Source of the DNA: DAITBA01 sp036824005
GTDB taxonomy: Bacteria; Pseudomonadota; Gammaproteobacteria; Burkholderiales; Rhodocyclaceae
NCBI GenBank assembly: GCA_036824005.1
Contig: DAITBA010000001.1
Coordinates: 186,001 to 250,000 of the forward strand
Direction: 5' to 3'
DNA length: 64,000 nucleotides
Positions 35,399-43,966 of this stretch are shown here, piece after piece. Numbering within the stretch: position 1 is the stretch's first letter; each line of letters begins with the position of its first letter. The notes under the pieces were generated by a model that ran no database searches, had not been told where the DNA came from, and saw only the letters and a list, made by a program, of their open reading frames with translations. A program made the position numbers and the translations under genes.

Positions 35399-35920
35399 TC
35401 ATCGCTCATCGGCAAACGCGCCGCGCAGGAAGGCGCGCCGGGTGAGTGGTGCCCCCTGCCGCTCGCCGCCGGCATTCGGCAGTTCCGCTCCTGCGACATC
35501 GCCGATTTCGAACAATGCCCGCCGCGCCGCCCGTGCCGTCAGCCGTACCGCCGTCTGGTCGGCGAATTCCAACACGGGCGAAAAGAGCGAGCAGCTTGCA
35601 TAGGCGCCGAGGCGAGGATGATACCCGCCAACGAACTCGAAGACACCGGCGGGAAACCGCACCGCGCGCTTGTCTCCCGGCGCGAGCTCCGGACGATTGC
35701 CGCAGCCCGCCGGCAACAGCATGAGGTTGACACACCATGGCGTGATCAACACGCCCAGCCACTGATCCTGCCATACGCCGAAATCCACCGCCTCCACCTC
35801 GAGAGCGGCATTGAGCAAGGGAAGGCCGGCCATGCGCGTGCGCGCCAGCTCGGCAAACACGGCTTCGATCCGGCATGACGGGTCGGCCGGACGAGCGGCG
35901 GGAAGGCGTGCGTCAGTCAT
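35399..35920 (-). CDS. hupJ: [NiFe]-hydrogenase assembly chaperone HupJ/HoxT (HybE family)
   Basis: A 173-residue HybE-family protein. The central block LPLLNAALEVEAVDFGVW-WLGVLITPWCVNLMLLPA is the family core, followed by FPAGVFEFVGGY. The C-terminus ends TRRAFLRGAFADER, a twin-arginine-like motif. HoxT and HybE help assemble or target the enzyme, with a role in protection during aerobic maturation. It overlaps hupI by 8 bases. A paralogue is at 45193-45717 in the hyb cluster. Confidence 0.88.
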   Translation of the reverse strand: MTDARLPAARPADPSCRIEAVFAELARTRMAGLPLLNAALEVEAVDFGVWQDQWLGVLITPWCVNLMLLPAGCGNRPELAPGDKRAVRFPAGVFEFVGGYHPRLGAYASCSLFSPVLEFADQTAVRLTARAARRALFEIGDVAGAELPNAGGERQGAPLTRRAFLRGAFADER

Positions 35921-36131
35921 CGGCGACGACCATGAACCGGGATTTCTCGGCGCTGCAGTTCGGGCAGGTCCAGTGCGCCGGCAGCGCAGAAAACGGCGTG
36001 CCGGGCGGGACTTGCCATACGGGGTCGCCCAGTGCCGGATCGTAAAGCGTCCAGCATACGCCGCATTCCAGTCGCGTGGCGGCGTCGATCGTCTCGCGGT
36101 CGCCCAAGTAGGAACCCTCGAAGGTCATCAT
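35913..36131 (-). CDS. hupI: Hydrogenase-associated rubredoxin HupI/HoxR
   Basis: A 72-residue rubredoxin. The single iron is held by two Cys pairs, ECGVC (with WTLYDPALGD after it) and CPNC. The N-terminal extension FEGSYLGDRETIDAATRL is typical of HupI, which is longer than plain rubredoxins. HoxR is needed for O2-tolerant hydrogenase function or maturation in air. It starts at one of two adjacent Met codons and overlaps hupJ. Confidence 0.92.
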   Translation of the reverse strand: MMTFEGSYLGDRETIDAATRLECGVCWTLYDPALGDPVWQVPPGTPFSALPAHWTCPNCSAEKSRFMVVADD

Positions 36132-36141
36132 CGGCGCGTGC

Positions 36142-37005
36142 TTATTCGCGCATCCATTCGACCAGTTCGCGCAGACGGGCGGCGCTGTCCGGAAAGTCTT
36201 CGGGCGCCGCTAACGCCACTGCAGGAATACCGGTGACCTCGATGATGTCGAGGATGAGCGTGTCCATTGAGTTAAAGTACTGCACGCGCCAAATGCCGCG
36301 CAGCGCCGTGGCGGCGATGCGGCAGTTGCCGAAGCCGCGGGACAGGATGGTCACCGGCCCCTGGCCGAGATGCTGCGCCAGCGTCGCTAGGTCGTCGGGC
36401 GTGAGCGGTAGCAGAGTCAGATTGATGACGTGGGCCGCACCGGCATCGGTACGCTCGCGCAGTCGATGTTGCAGTTCGTGCAACAACGCCGGCGCGTTCA
36501 TGGCACCTGCCGGCACCGGCTGCAGCTCAAAGCAGGACACGGTGCCACGACCGAGCGCCTCGCGCACGACGCCGGGCATGGGACCGGCCTCGAGGCAGTC
36601 ATCGACCAGCCGACCGCGCTGGTCGTAGCCCTGCACCCGCCACAGGCCCGCGAACGCGCTTTCCTGGATGAGCCAGCGCTGCGCCGCAGCCGCCTCGCCC
36701 AAGGTGACGATGGCGCTGACATCGCCCTGACCCAGGCTTTCGTTGATAAGGCGCACCACCCGCGAGGCAACGTTGTCCAAGGACAGGCGCGCCTGGACCG
36801 GTTCGTCGCCGCCACGGGACATCGGCTCGATCAAACGTTCGATCAGCGCGGCGGCGGCAGCGAGATCGTGCGCGTCTGCTGCGCTCGGTACCTCGGGCAT
36901 GCGAAAGGTGTCCATCGTCGGCAGCGACGGGTAGGTCAGCTGATCATCATGTCCCGGCTGCGAGCCCGGTCCGAGAGCGACAAGTGGCATTGCGAACGGT
37001 TTCAT
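36142..37005 (-). CDS. hupH: Hydrogenase expression/formation protein HupH/HoxQ
   Basis: A 287-residue HupH-family chaperone. The N-terminus MKPFAMPLVALGPGSQPG is the usual start, and the C-terminal domain has VTILSRGFGNCRIAATALRGIWRVQYFNSM. HoxQ/HupH with HoxO/HupG protects or escorts the small subunit during aerobic assembly. The ATG at 37005 is chosen over an in-frame codon at 37161 because the family begins with M-K-x-F and the extra sequence lies inside hupG. It sits in a tight run hupD-F-G-H-I-J. Confidence 0.92.
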   Translation of the reverse strand: MKPFAMPLVALGPGSQPGHDDQLTYPSLPTMDTFRMPEVPSAADAHDLAAAAALIERLIEPMSRGGDEPVQARLSLDNVASRVVRLINESLGQGDVSAIVTLGEAAAAQRWLIQESAFAGLWRVQGYDQRGRLVDDCLEAGPMPGVVREALGRGTVSCFELQPVPAGAMNAPALLHELQHRLRERTDAGAAHVINLTLLPLTPDDLATLAQHLGQGPVTILSRGFGNCRIAATALRGIWRVQYFNSMDTLILDIIEVTGIPAVALAAPEDFPDSAARLRELVEWMRE

Positions 37006-37015
37006 CGCCGGCTCC

Positions 37016-37465
37016 TCAATGGCAGTGAGCCGTGGCGGCGTCACCCGCCACGGCAATGCCGATACCCGGCGCCCGCCGCGTGGGCGCTGCCAGGATCCGC
37101 CCGAGCTCGCCCAGGTAGTCCGCCCAATCGAGCAGGCCTTCAATGACGTCAACATAAGCACCGGTGCGCAGAAACACCAGCGCTGGCCAGCGGCGCACGC
37201 CGTAGCGCGGGGCCACCTGTCGCGCGAGTTCCGCCGGCAACACCGCTGCCCGCAAGCGCTGCGGGCTGGACCGGACCAGCTCCGGCAGAATTACCGCCAA
37301 ATCGAGGGTCTCGCGAACGCGCTGCGGGTCTTCGGCGAAAAAGAGCACGGCATCGCCCGGCGCTTCGACGAAAACGGCGAGGGTGTCGGCGGTGAGCAGC
37401 GGATAGCCATGGTCGTGGGTTAGACGCTGCAACAGGGGGTGGACTGCGGAAATGTCTTCGTTCAT
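37016..37465 (-). CDS. hupG: Hydrogenase small-subunit chaperone HupG/HoxO (HyaE family)
   Basis: A 149-residue protein with a thioredoxin fold that lacks the CxxC pair. Family features are DAVLFFAEDPQRVRETLDLAVILPEL and YGVRRWPALVFLRTGAYVDVIEGLLDW. HyaE and HoxO bind the Tat signal-bearing small-subunit precursor. It overlaps hupF by 4 bases (ATGA). The C-terminal His-Cys-His (TAHCH) is a local extension. Length is normal. Confidence 0.92.
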   Translation of the reverse strand: MNEDISAVHPLLQRLTHDHGYPLLTADTLAVFVEAPGDAVLFFAEDPQRVRETLDLAVILPELVRSSPQRLRAAVLPAELARQVAPRYGVRRWPALVFLRTGAYVDVIEGLLDWADYLGELGRILAAPTRRAPGIGIAVAGDAATAHCH

Positions 37466-37773
37466 GGTTGACTCGCTCCGCGCAAGTGCTCGGGCAGTTG
37501 GGGCTCCCGTTCTATCAGGTCAGCGAACAGCACGTCGAGCACTGCCGTCTCGCCACGCAGGACCGCCTGCAAGGCATCCAGCGCCTGATCGATACACTGC
37601 GCCCGATCAGGTGTCAGGACTTCGCGCGCAACGCCGAGAAAGCTCAGTACCCAGGCACCGATCGGCTGCGGCCCGGTAAGGCTGAGATCGATCCGCCGCC
37701 GCTCACCGCGTCCCTCGCACCAGGCGACGTCACCCGCGCATTCGACCACCTGCATCGGAATGCCGACGCACAT
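37462..37773 (-). CDS. hupF: HypC-family hydrogenase chaperone HupF/HoxL
   Basis: A 103-residue member of the HypC/HupF family, starting MCVGIPMQVVE with the essential Cys2. It is longer than HypC because of a C-terminal helix (CIDQALDALQAVLRG). HoxL is specific for the membrane-bound hydrogenase and transfers or stabilises the Fe-site precursor, particularly in air. It abuts hupD: its start codon and the hupD stop share a base. Confidence 0.93.
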   Translation of the reverse strand: MCVGIPMQVVECAGDVAWCEGRGERRRIDLSLTGPQPIGAWVLSFLGVAREVLTPDRAQCIDQALDALQAVLRGETAVLDVLFADLIEREPQLPEHLRGASQP

Positions 37774-38420
37774 CAGCGACGCTCCAGGGTGACGGCCGAC
37801 ACATTGGCGAGAACGCGCGCATCGCCGATGCGGCAGGCGTCTTCGGCGCTGGGCCGACCGGCCTCGTAGGCCTCGATGGTGAGACCGGCCTCGACCGGTA
37901 GCGCGACGCGGTCGAGGTCAGCGATGCCGCGCGGCTCGAGCGCCACCCCCCAGTCCGCCAGTGCTTGCCTGGCAATCGCCAGCGCTTCCGGCAGCGTGGT
38001 CCGAACGGCCTCACTCAGGCTGCCGCCATAGTCCGAAACGTCCGCCGGCTGGACGCCGATGAGCAGCATGTCTTGCGGATGGCGGCCGGTGAGGTAGGCA
38101 AGGGAGAGCACTTCCTGGAAGCTCGACTGGTGCAGGCTCATCTTGCGTACGCCCAGGTAGGCGGGGATGTCCGCGTTGCGGACCAGCTTGAGCGTGCCCG
38201 GCGGCAGCGCGTAATCCACAGCGTCGAATACCATCATGCGCTGCGCCGCCTGCACATAGGGCAGGAGATAGAGCCCCTGGGTGCCGCCGTCCATGACAGT
38301 CACCTCTTCCGGCAGCACGAATGCACGGTTCAAAGCCTCTACAGCGCGCACGCCGAAGCCCTCATCGGCCCAGAGCAGATTACCGATTCCGAGTACGAGG
38401 ATGGGGGGTTTGATTTCCAT
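37773..38420 (-). CDS. hupD: Hydrogenase maturation endopeptidase HupD/HoxM
   Basis: A 215-residue nickel-checking protease that removes the C-terminal peptide of HupL after nickel insertion. Nickel-sensing residues by comparison with HybD (Glu16, Asp62, His93) are Glu20 (WADEGFG), Asp66 (MVFDAVD) and His97 (SLHQSS). The ATG at 38420 begins MEIKPPILVLGIGNLL. A sigma-54-like element lies 38-53 bases upstream. hupD is separated from hupC by a terminator, so it starts a second transcript. Confidence 0.94.
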   Translation of the reverse strand: MEIKPPILVLGIGNLLWADEGFGVRAVEALNRAFVLPEEVTVMDGGTQGLYLLPYVQAAQRMMVFDAVDYALPPGTLKLVRNADIPAYLGVRKMSLHQSSFQEVLSLAYLTGRHPQDMLLIGVQPADVSDYGGSLSEAVRTTLPEALAIARQALADWGVALEPRGIADLDRVALPVEAGLTIEAYEAGRPSAEDACRIGDARVLANVSAVTLERR

Positions 38421-38457
38421 GGAAGCTTTCACGGCGGCAAATCGTCTGTGGTTCGAG

Positions 38458-38473
38458 ATCAAGAAGCGTGCCA
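38458..38473 (-). promoter_or_regulatory. Sigma-54-like promoter of hupD
   Basis: Minus-strand TGGCACG-CTTC-TTGAT has a perfect -24 element and correct spacing; the -12 is TTGA instead of TTGC. The predicted start is about 27 bases before the hupD ATG. Confidence 0.6.
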
Positions 38474-38676
38474 CGGCATGCGGACCGCTGAATTCCCCGT
38501 CTGGCGCGGGTTTCCGGGCATGTCAATGCGCAGTGAAGCAAAGGACGCTTGCAAGAACGTTTCAGGGCCGGAAACACAATAACCGTGGGTAGAAAGTGGT
38601 CTATACACTTGGCAAGCTGGGCGGCCGGACGCTTTCCGACGCGGCGGAGACTGTGGGCAGACGACCCATCGGCGGG

Positions 38677-38719
38677 CAAAAAGACCCCTGCGGCGCAGAG
38701 CGTGCAGGCGCCGCAGGGG
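38677..38719 (-). terminator. Intrinsic terminator downstream of hupC
   Basis: A perfect 12-bp GC-rich stem (38685-38696 with 38708-38719), an 11-base loop and then TCTTTTT on the minus strand, 27 bases beyond the hupC stop. It separates the structural genes hupSLC from the accessory genes hupD to hupJ. Confidence 0.85.
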
Positions 38720-38745
38720 GGACACGACGACGGGGATGGGGGTCG

Positions 38746-39447
38746 TCAGTCCTTGAACATGCGCCAGCCGCTAACCATGGTGCTGATCAGGCTCTGGCGC
38801 GACATGATGTCTTCCCGCACTGCGGCGTAGATGTGGATGATGACGAAGATCAGCGTGACCCAAAGCCCCATGCGGTGCCAGCTATGCACCTGCATGCTGT
38901 TGCCGCCGACGGCGCTGATCACCCAGCCGAACAGCAAGTCCTGCCAGCTGCCCTTGCCGGCGCCCTCGCCGTAGAGGGCGAATCCGGTGCAGATCATGTA
39001 CACCGCGCCGATGGTGAAGAACAGGAACATCATCAGTTGCGCCAAGGGGTTGTGGCCGATGTACTTCTTCGGTTCCCTGACCAGAAACAGGTACCACTTC
39101 AACTCGTGCAGCACTTCGCTCCACCAGCGCCGGTTGGTCACCGGCAGCAGGAAGATCTGCCGGGCGTGGTGATTGCCGACGATGGCCCAGTAGATGCGCC
39201 CGAGGAAGCTGATGGCGAAGATGTACGCCGCCGAGAAGTGGATGAACCGGATGTAGCCGAGCAGGAAATTGTCGCTCGCCTCGCCCGGCAGGCTCGGCAG
39301 GGGCTTGCCGATGAAATAGCCGGTCACGCCCAGCACGACGATGCACAGGGCATTGACCCAGTGCCACAGGCGCAGCGGCGCCTCGTAGACATAGACCGCG
39401 GGAACGCGCTTGCCCGGAACGTCCAGGACTTCGGTTTCGACATGCAT
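38746..39447 (-). CDS. hupC: b-type cytochrome subunit HupC/HoxZ of the uptake hydrogenase
   Basis: A 233-residue di-haem cytochrome b anchoring HupSL and passing electrons to quinone. Four hydrophobic helices are visible. His ligands fit the N-terminal helix (LRLWHWVNALC), the second (IRFIHFSAAYIFA) and the last helices (VHSWHRMGLW; IIHIYAAVRE). The N-terminal VYVYEAPLRLWHW and the C-terminal REDIMSRQSLISTMVSGWRMFKD are HupC signatures. It follows hupL by 13 bases. Confidence 0.95.
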   Translation of the reverse strand: MHVETEVLDVPGKRVPAVYVYEAPLRLWHWVNALCIVVLGVTGYFIGKPLPSLPGEASDNFLLGYIRFIHFSAAYIFAISFLGRIYWAIVGNHHARQIFLLPVTNRRWWSEVLHELKWYLFLVREPKKYIGHNPLAQLMMFLFFTIGAVYMICTGFALYGEGAGKGSWQDLLFGWVISAVGGNSMQVHSWHRMGLWVTLIFVIIHIYAAVREDIMSRQSLISTMVSGWRMFKD

Positions 39448-39460
39448 GGTGGTCTCCCGA

Positions 39461-41257
39461 TCAGCTCACCTTGACCGCCGCCATCTGCTGCCCGTCGGGG
39501 GCGATGACGTGGGTCGAACAAGCCAGACAAGGATCGAAGCTGTGAATGGTGCGGATGATCTCCAGGGGCTGGTCGGCCTTGGCGAGCGGCGTGTTCATGA
39601 GCGAGGCCTCGAAAGCGCCGATCTGCCCCTGGGCATCGCGCGGACTGCCGTTCCAGGTGGTCGGCACCACCGCCTGGTAGTTGTCGATCCTGCCGTCGCG
39701 GATCTTGATCCAGTGGCCCAAAGCACCCCGCGGCGCTTCGGTGAAGCCGGCGCCCTTGGCCTCCTTGGGCCAGGTCGCGGGTTCCCACTTGTCCACGTTG
39801 GCCGTGGCTAGATCGCCGGCCTTGATGTTGGCCAGCAGGCGGTCCTGGAAGTAGCGCATCTTGTGCGCCGCCCAGGAGGCTTCCAGGCCGCGCGCCGCGG
39901 TGCGCCCCAAAGTCGAGAACAGCGCCGTCAGCGGCAGGCCGAGGTCCTTCAGCACCTTGTCCACCGGCTCCTTGAACTCCGGATTCTTCTGTGCGTAGCC
40001 GATGATGTAGCGCGCCAGCGGACCCACCTCCATGGCATGGCCGCGCCAGCGCGGCGCCTTGATCCAGGAGTACTTGGCCGACTCGTCCAGCTCCTTGATG
40101 TCGGTCTTGGTGCCCTTGGCGTTCTTGCCCAGCAGGAAGTTGGGCTCGGTCACGCCGTCGAAGGGATGCAGGCCCTTGCTTTCGTCGGCGTACTTGTACC
40201 AGGAGTGGGTGACGAACTCCTGCACCTGTTCCGGGTCCTTCAGATCCACCTCGTGCACCTTGGTCAGGTCGCCGTTGATGATGGCGCCGCGGGGCAGCAG
40301 CAGGTTCTTGGCCGAGGGATCGTTGGCGCGGTCGGGGATGTCGCCGTAGGACAGCACGCTCTTCGACGACAGCCCGCCGCCGTACAGCCAGTCCTTGTAG
40401 AAGGAGGCGATCGCCAGCAGATCGGGAAGGTAGACCTGGTCGATGAAGGCGATGGTGTCGTCGATGATCTTCGACACCATGTTTAGCCGCTCCATGTTGA
40501 TCGCGCCGACCGCGCCGACCTCGCTGACGTTGATGGCGCAGGGCACGCCGCCCACCAGCCAGTTCGGATGCGGGTTCTTGCCGCCGTAGACGGTGTGGAT
40601 CTTGACGATTTCCTTCTGGAAATCCAGCGCCTCCAGGTAATGCGCCACCGCCATGAGGTTCGCCTCGGGCGGCAACTTGTAGGCGGGATTGCCCCAGTAG
40701 GCGTTGCTGAACGGTCCGAGCTGGCCCGACTCGACGAAGCGCTTGAGCCGGCTCTGCAGGTCGCGGAAGTAGCCGGGCGAGGACAGCGGCCAGGCAGAGA
40801 TGGACTGGGCCAGCTCCGAGGTCTTTTTCGGATCGGCCTTGAGCGCCGAGACCACGTCCACCCAGTCCAGCGCATGCAGGTGGTAGAAGTGCACCAGGTG
40901 GTCGTGGGCCTGCAGGGTGAGCTGCATGATATTGCGGATGATGTTGGCGTTTTCCGGGATCTTGATCGCCAACGCGTCCTCCACCGCCCGCACGCTGGTC
41001 AATGCGTGGGTGCCGGTGCACACGCCGCAGATGCGCTCGGTAAACGCCCAGGCGTCGCGCGGATCGCGGCCCTTGAGGATGACCTCCAGACCGCGCCACA
41101 TGGTGCCGGTGGACACGGCGTTTTGGATGACGTTGTCCTTGTCGAGATTCACCTCCACCCGCAGGTGGCCTTCGATGCGCGTGATCGGATCGACCACGAC
41201 GCGCTTGCCCGAGTTGTCGAGCTTGAATCCCTGAGTTTCGTAGGCTCCCATGATCAT
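39461..41257 (-). CDS. hupL: Uptake [NiFe] hydrogenase large subunit HupL/HoxG (group 1d-like)
   Basis: A 598-residue periplasm-facing catalytic subunit. Active-site Cys pairs are RICGVC (Cys77, Cys80) and DPCLAC (Cys577, Cys580). The His of DPCLACSTH is followed by a 15-residue tail ([15 protein letters not shown]) that HupD should cut off. The ATG at 41257 overlaps the hupS stop (ATGA); a Met two codons later is also possible. It is exported folded with HupS through Tat. Length and motifs match O2-tolerant membrane-bound hydrogenases. Confidence 0.96.
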   Translation of the reverse strand: MIMGAYETQGFKLDNSGKRVVVDPITRIEGHLRVEVNLDKDNVIQNAVSTGTMWRGLEVILKGRDPRDAWAFTERICGVCTGTHALTSVRAVEDALAIKIPENANIIRNIMQLTLQAHDHLVHFYHLHALDWVDVVSALKADPKKTSELAQSISAWPLSSPGYFRDLQSRLKRFVESGQLGPFSNAYWGNPAYKLPPEANLMAVAHYLEALDFQKEIVKIHTVYGGKNPHPNWLVGGVPCAINVSEVGAVGAINMERLNMVSKIIDDTIAFIDQVYLPDLLAIASFYKDWLYGGGLSSKSVLSYGDIPDRANDPSAKNLLLPRGAIINGDLTKVHEVDLKDPEQVQEFVTHSWYKYADESKGLHPFDGVTEPNFLLGKNAKGTKTDIKELDESAKYSWIKAPRWRGHAMEVGPLARYIIGYAQKNPEFKEPVDKVLKDLGLPLTALFSTLGRTAARGLEASWAAHKMRYFQDRLLANIKAGDLATANVDKWEPATWPKEAKGAGFTEAPRGALGHWIKIRDGRIDNYQAVVPTTWNGSPRDAQGQIGAFEASLMNTPLAKADQPLEIIRTIHSFDPCLACSTHVIAPDGQQMAAVKVS

Positions 41258-42342
41258 TTCTCCGCGTTGTTCGTTTCCACGCCCTGCTTGAGGCCGGCGC
41301 GCTTGATGGCGCTGACCGCCGCGTGCGCCGCCACGGCGGCGCCGACGATGCCGGCCGCCGTGCCGCCCACCTTGTCGGCGTTGGCTTCGACACCGAACTG
41401 CTTGATGTCGGTGACGCGGTCGTAGAAGGTGCCCTTGTCCCAGAAGCCTTCCTCGGAACAGCCGATACAGCCATGCCCCGAGCCGATGGGGAAGGACACG
41501 CCCTCGTTCCAGCGCACGGTGGAACAGGCGTTGTAGGTGGTCGGTCCCTTGCAGCCCATCTTGTACAGGCAGTAGCCCTTGCGCGCGCCCTCGTCGTCCC
41601 AGGCCTCGACGAACTGGCCGGCGTCGAAGTGGGGGCGGCGATAGCATTTGTCATGGATGCGCTGGCCGTAGAACATCGCCGGCCGGCCCTGCCGATCGAG
41701 CGGCGGCAGGCGGTCGAAGGTCAGCATGTAGGTCACCACGCCGGTCATCACCTCTGGAATAGGCGGGCAGCCGGGCACCTTGACGATGGGCTTGCCGGTG
41801 ATGACCTTGTCGATGGGCGTGGCGCGGGTCGGATTGGGTTTGGCCGCCTGCACGCAGCCCCAGGAGGCGCAGGCGCCCCAGGCGATCACCGCCTTGGCAT
41901 CGGCGGCGACGCGCTTGAGCGTCTCGACGAAGGGCTTGCCGGCGTTGATGCAGTACATGCCATCCTCATTGAGCGGCGGGTTGCCCTCAACGGCCAGGAT
42001 GTAGTTGCCCTTGTGCTTCTTGAGCAGTTCTTCCAGGGCCTCCTCGGCTTGGTGACCGGCGGCGGCCATCAGGGTGTGATGGAAGTCCAGCGACATCATC
42101 GACAGCACCACGTCCTTGGCCAGGGGGTGGGCCGAGCGGATGAAGGACTCGGAACAGCAGGTGCACTCCAGCCCCTCGAGCCAGACCACCGGCGTGCGCG
42201 GCTTGGTTTCCATGGCTTCGGCGATCCGGGGCACGACGGCCGGGCCGAGGCCAAGCGAGGAGGCCGTCAGGCTGCAGAACTTGAGGAAGCTGCGCCGGGT
42301 AACGCCCTGGCGCCGCATGACTTCGTAGAACGTTTCGACCAT
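41254..42342 (-). CDS. hupS: Uptake [NiFe] hydrogenase small subunit HupS/HoxK, O2-tolerant type
   Basis: A 362-residue Fe-S subunit. The Tat signal motif is TRRSFLKF (residues 15-22), and a hydrophobic C-terminal helix ([20 protein letters not shown]) anchors it near HupC. The proximal cluster region has six Cys: Cys60, 62, 63 (ECTCCSE), Cys158 and 163 (ACASWGC) and Cys192 (VPGCPP). Spacings are identical to Escherichia coli HyaA, where the two additional Cys make the O2-tolerant 4Fe-3S cluster. Other ligands are [17 protein letters not shown] and GHGCIGC. It is the first gene of hupSLC; a sigma-54-like element lies 62-76 bases upstream. Confidence 0.97.
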   Translation of the reverse strand: MVETFYEVMRRQGVTRRSFLKFCSLTASSLGLGPAVVPRIAEAMETKPRTPVVWLEGLECTCCSESFIRSAHPLAKDVVLSMMSLDFHHTLMAAAGHQAEEALEELLKKHKGNYILAVEGNPPLNEDGMYCINAGKPFVETLKRVAADAKAVIAWGACASWGCVQAAKPNPTRATPIDKVITGKPIVKVPGCPPIPEVMTGVVTYMLTFDRLPPLDRQGRPAMFYGQRIHDKCYRRPHFDAGQFVEAWDDEGARKGYCLYKMGCKGPTTYNACSTVRWNEGVSFPIGSGHGCIGCSEEGFWDKGTFYDRVTDIKQFGVEANADKVGGTAAGIVGAAVAAHAAVSAIKRAGLKQGVETNNAEK

Positions 42343-42403
42343 GTCTCCGACTCCTTGGTTGGGACGCTGCCACCGCGCCACCGGCGCGATAACGGGCTCA
42401 GGA

Positions 42404-42418
42404 ACAAGAGTCGTGCCA
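42404..42418 (-). promoter_or_regulatory. Sigma-54-like promoter of hupSLC
   Basis: Minus-strand TGGCACG-ACTC-TTGT has a perfect -24 element; the -12 reads TTGT instead of TTGC. The predicted start is about 50 bases before the hupS ATG. HupR carries the GAFTGA loop needed to act here. Confidence 0.6.
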
Positions 42419-42536
42419 CGTTCAGATCTAAAATGAATAGGGATAAAGAATCAGCGCGTTGGCGCGAAAGAACGGCTGCCGTCACGGACGGCACGGCGGA
42501 AAGAGGAATTACGGAATGAGAAGCAACTTAGCAGTT

Positions 42537-42563
42537 GCGATTCCACGACTACAGGGGAATCGC
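42537..42563. promoter_or_regulatory. 8-bp dyad upstream of the hupS promoter
   Basis: GCGATTCC and GGAATCGC, perfect reverse complements separated by 11 bases. The dyad lies about 120 bases upstream of the hupS sigma-54-like element and 26 bases after the stop of the substrate-binding protein gene. It is a candidate HupR upstream site. A weak terminator without a T tract is the alternative. Confidence 0.3.
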
Positions 42564-42588
42564 GGAATCACAACGTGGGGATACGGCG

Positions 42589-43797
42589 TCACTGCCCCTT
42601 GCGGCGCACGAGGAAGGTCTTCAGCGCGTCTTCGCGGTAGGCGTACTCGACGCGACCCTTGCGCACCACGCCCATGACGAGCATGTTGCTGGTAATCGCT
42701 TCGTGGTCTTCCTTGGTGAAGGGTTTGTCATAGGTCGTGATGACGCCCGTTACCGGCCGATCGAGGGTTTCCAGGGCCGTCCTGACCTTCGCCGGTTCGA
42801 CACTGTCTGCCTTGTACATGGCGTAAAACATGAGCAGCATGGCGTCGTAGCCCTGCGCGGCGGCCATGGGCGAGCTCATGAATGGCACGTTGTAGGTGCG
42901 GGTATAGCTGGCGATGAAGGAGTTGCGACGTTCGAAGCTCGCCTGCTCGATGAACGTCTGCACCATCGTCGTTCCCTCGGCGGCGCCTTCGCCCTTGTCC
43001 ATGAAACTGCGCCAGGATAGCGTCCAACTTCCCATGAGCGGCACGTTCCAGCCCAGCTTCTCGCGGCTCTTGACCAGCACGGCCGCCTCGGAGGCAAGAG
43101 TGAAGCTGACCAGGGCATCCGCCTTTGCGGCGCGCGCTTGCTTCAGCTCTTCGGTGAGATCCTTGACGCCGATCGGGAAACGAAGCACGGCGACCGCCTG
43201 CATCCCGGCGGCGGCGAGCGCCTTCTCGAAATCGTTCTTGCCCGCCTCGCCGTAGCCGGTGGTGTCGGCAAACACGGCGATGCGCTGGTAGCCGCGCCGC
43301 ACTGCGTCCGCAACCAGGAATGGCGCCTGCAACTCGTCGCGCGGAGAGATGCGGAAGATGTAATTTTCCGGCGCCGCCGGCGGAGCGAATTTCTTGGTCA
43401 ATATCGTGCCGGTCGCCACCGGGATCAGCAGCGGCACTTTGGCATTCTGGTAAGTATCCAGCGCCGCCATGCCGACACCGGTGTTGCAGACACCGATGAC
43501 GGCAGAGACCTTTTCCTTCGTGACCAGCTCTTCGGCCACCTTCTTGCCCATCTCCGGGTTTGCTTGGTCGTCCCGTTCCACTAATTCGATGCGGCGGCCA
43601 TTCACGCCTCCGACAGCCCCATTGATCTCCTCGGCGGCCAGTCGCACCCCGTTGCGCACAGCGATGCCCATGTCGGCCGATCCGCCGCTGAACGGGCAGA
43701 CGACGCCGATCTTCACGTTGTCGGCACCGGCGGCATTGGCAGCCAGCGCCATGAGTCCCACGGCGACGAGCCGCTTTGTTGCTGTCATCTTCTTCAT
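42589..43797 (-). CDS. Orphan branched-chain amino-acid type ABC substrate-binding protein
   Basis: A 402-residue periplasmic type I binding protein. A Sec signal (RLVAVGLMALAANAAGA) is followed by VKIGVVCPFSGGSADMGIAVRNGVRLAAEEING, the usual LivJ-family start. It has no lipobox Cys, unlike the livJ at 9257-10708. No permease or ATPase gene is adjacent. It sits alone between the hup and hyb hydrogenase clusters. The ligand is not predictable; it may share a transporter encoded elsewhere or act in sensing. ATG at 43797 chosen. Confidence 0.85.
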   Translation of the reverse strand: MKKMTATKRLVAVGLMALAANAAGADNVKIGVVCPFSGGSADMGIAVRNGVRLAAEEINGAVGGVNGRRIELVERDDQANPEMGKKVAEELVTKEKVSAVIGVCNTGVGMAALDTYQNAKVPLLIPVATGTILTKKFAPPAAPENYIFRISPRDELQAPFLVADAVRRGYQRIAVFADTTGYGEAGKNDFEKALAAAGMQAVAVLRFPIGVKDLTEELKQARAAKADALVSFTLASEAAVLVKSREKLGWNVPLMGSWTLSWRSFMDKGEGAAEGTTMVQTFIEQASFERRNSFIASYTRTYNVPFMSSPMAAAQGYDAMLLMFYAMYKADSVEPAKVRTALETLDRPVTGVITTYDKPFTKEDHEAITSNMLVMGVVRKGRVEYAYREDALKTFLVRRKGQ

Positions 43798-43966
43798 GGT
43801 ATTCCCCACCTTCGTCGAATCGCCCATCGGCCGCCTGGAACGGCGGCCCCGTCACCCGTGAGATATCGGCTGCCTCGGAGCGATCTTGAATGCAACGGCA
43901 CGATGCCGAGCTGCCCTGCCTGGCAGGCGCTGATAGAATGCCGTCGTCTTTGTCCTGGAGTCCGTC

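Larger units (their letters stand above)
38421..38745. other. Intergenic region between hupC and hupD
   Basis: About 325 bases without a credible gene. It holds the terminator of hupSLC (38677-38719) and the sigma-54-like promoter of hupD (38458-38473). The rest has no repeat or open frame I can support. Confidence 0.6.
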
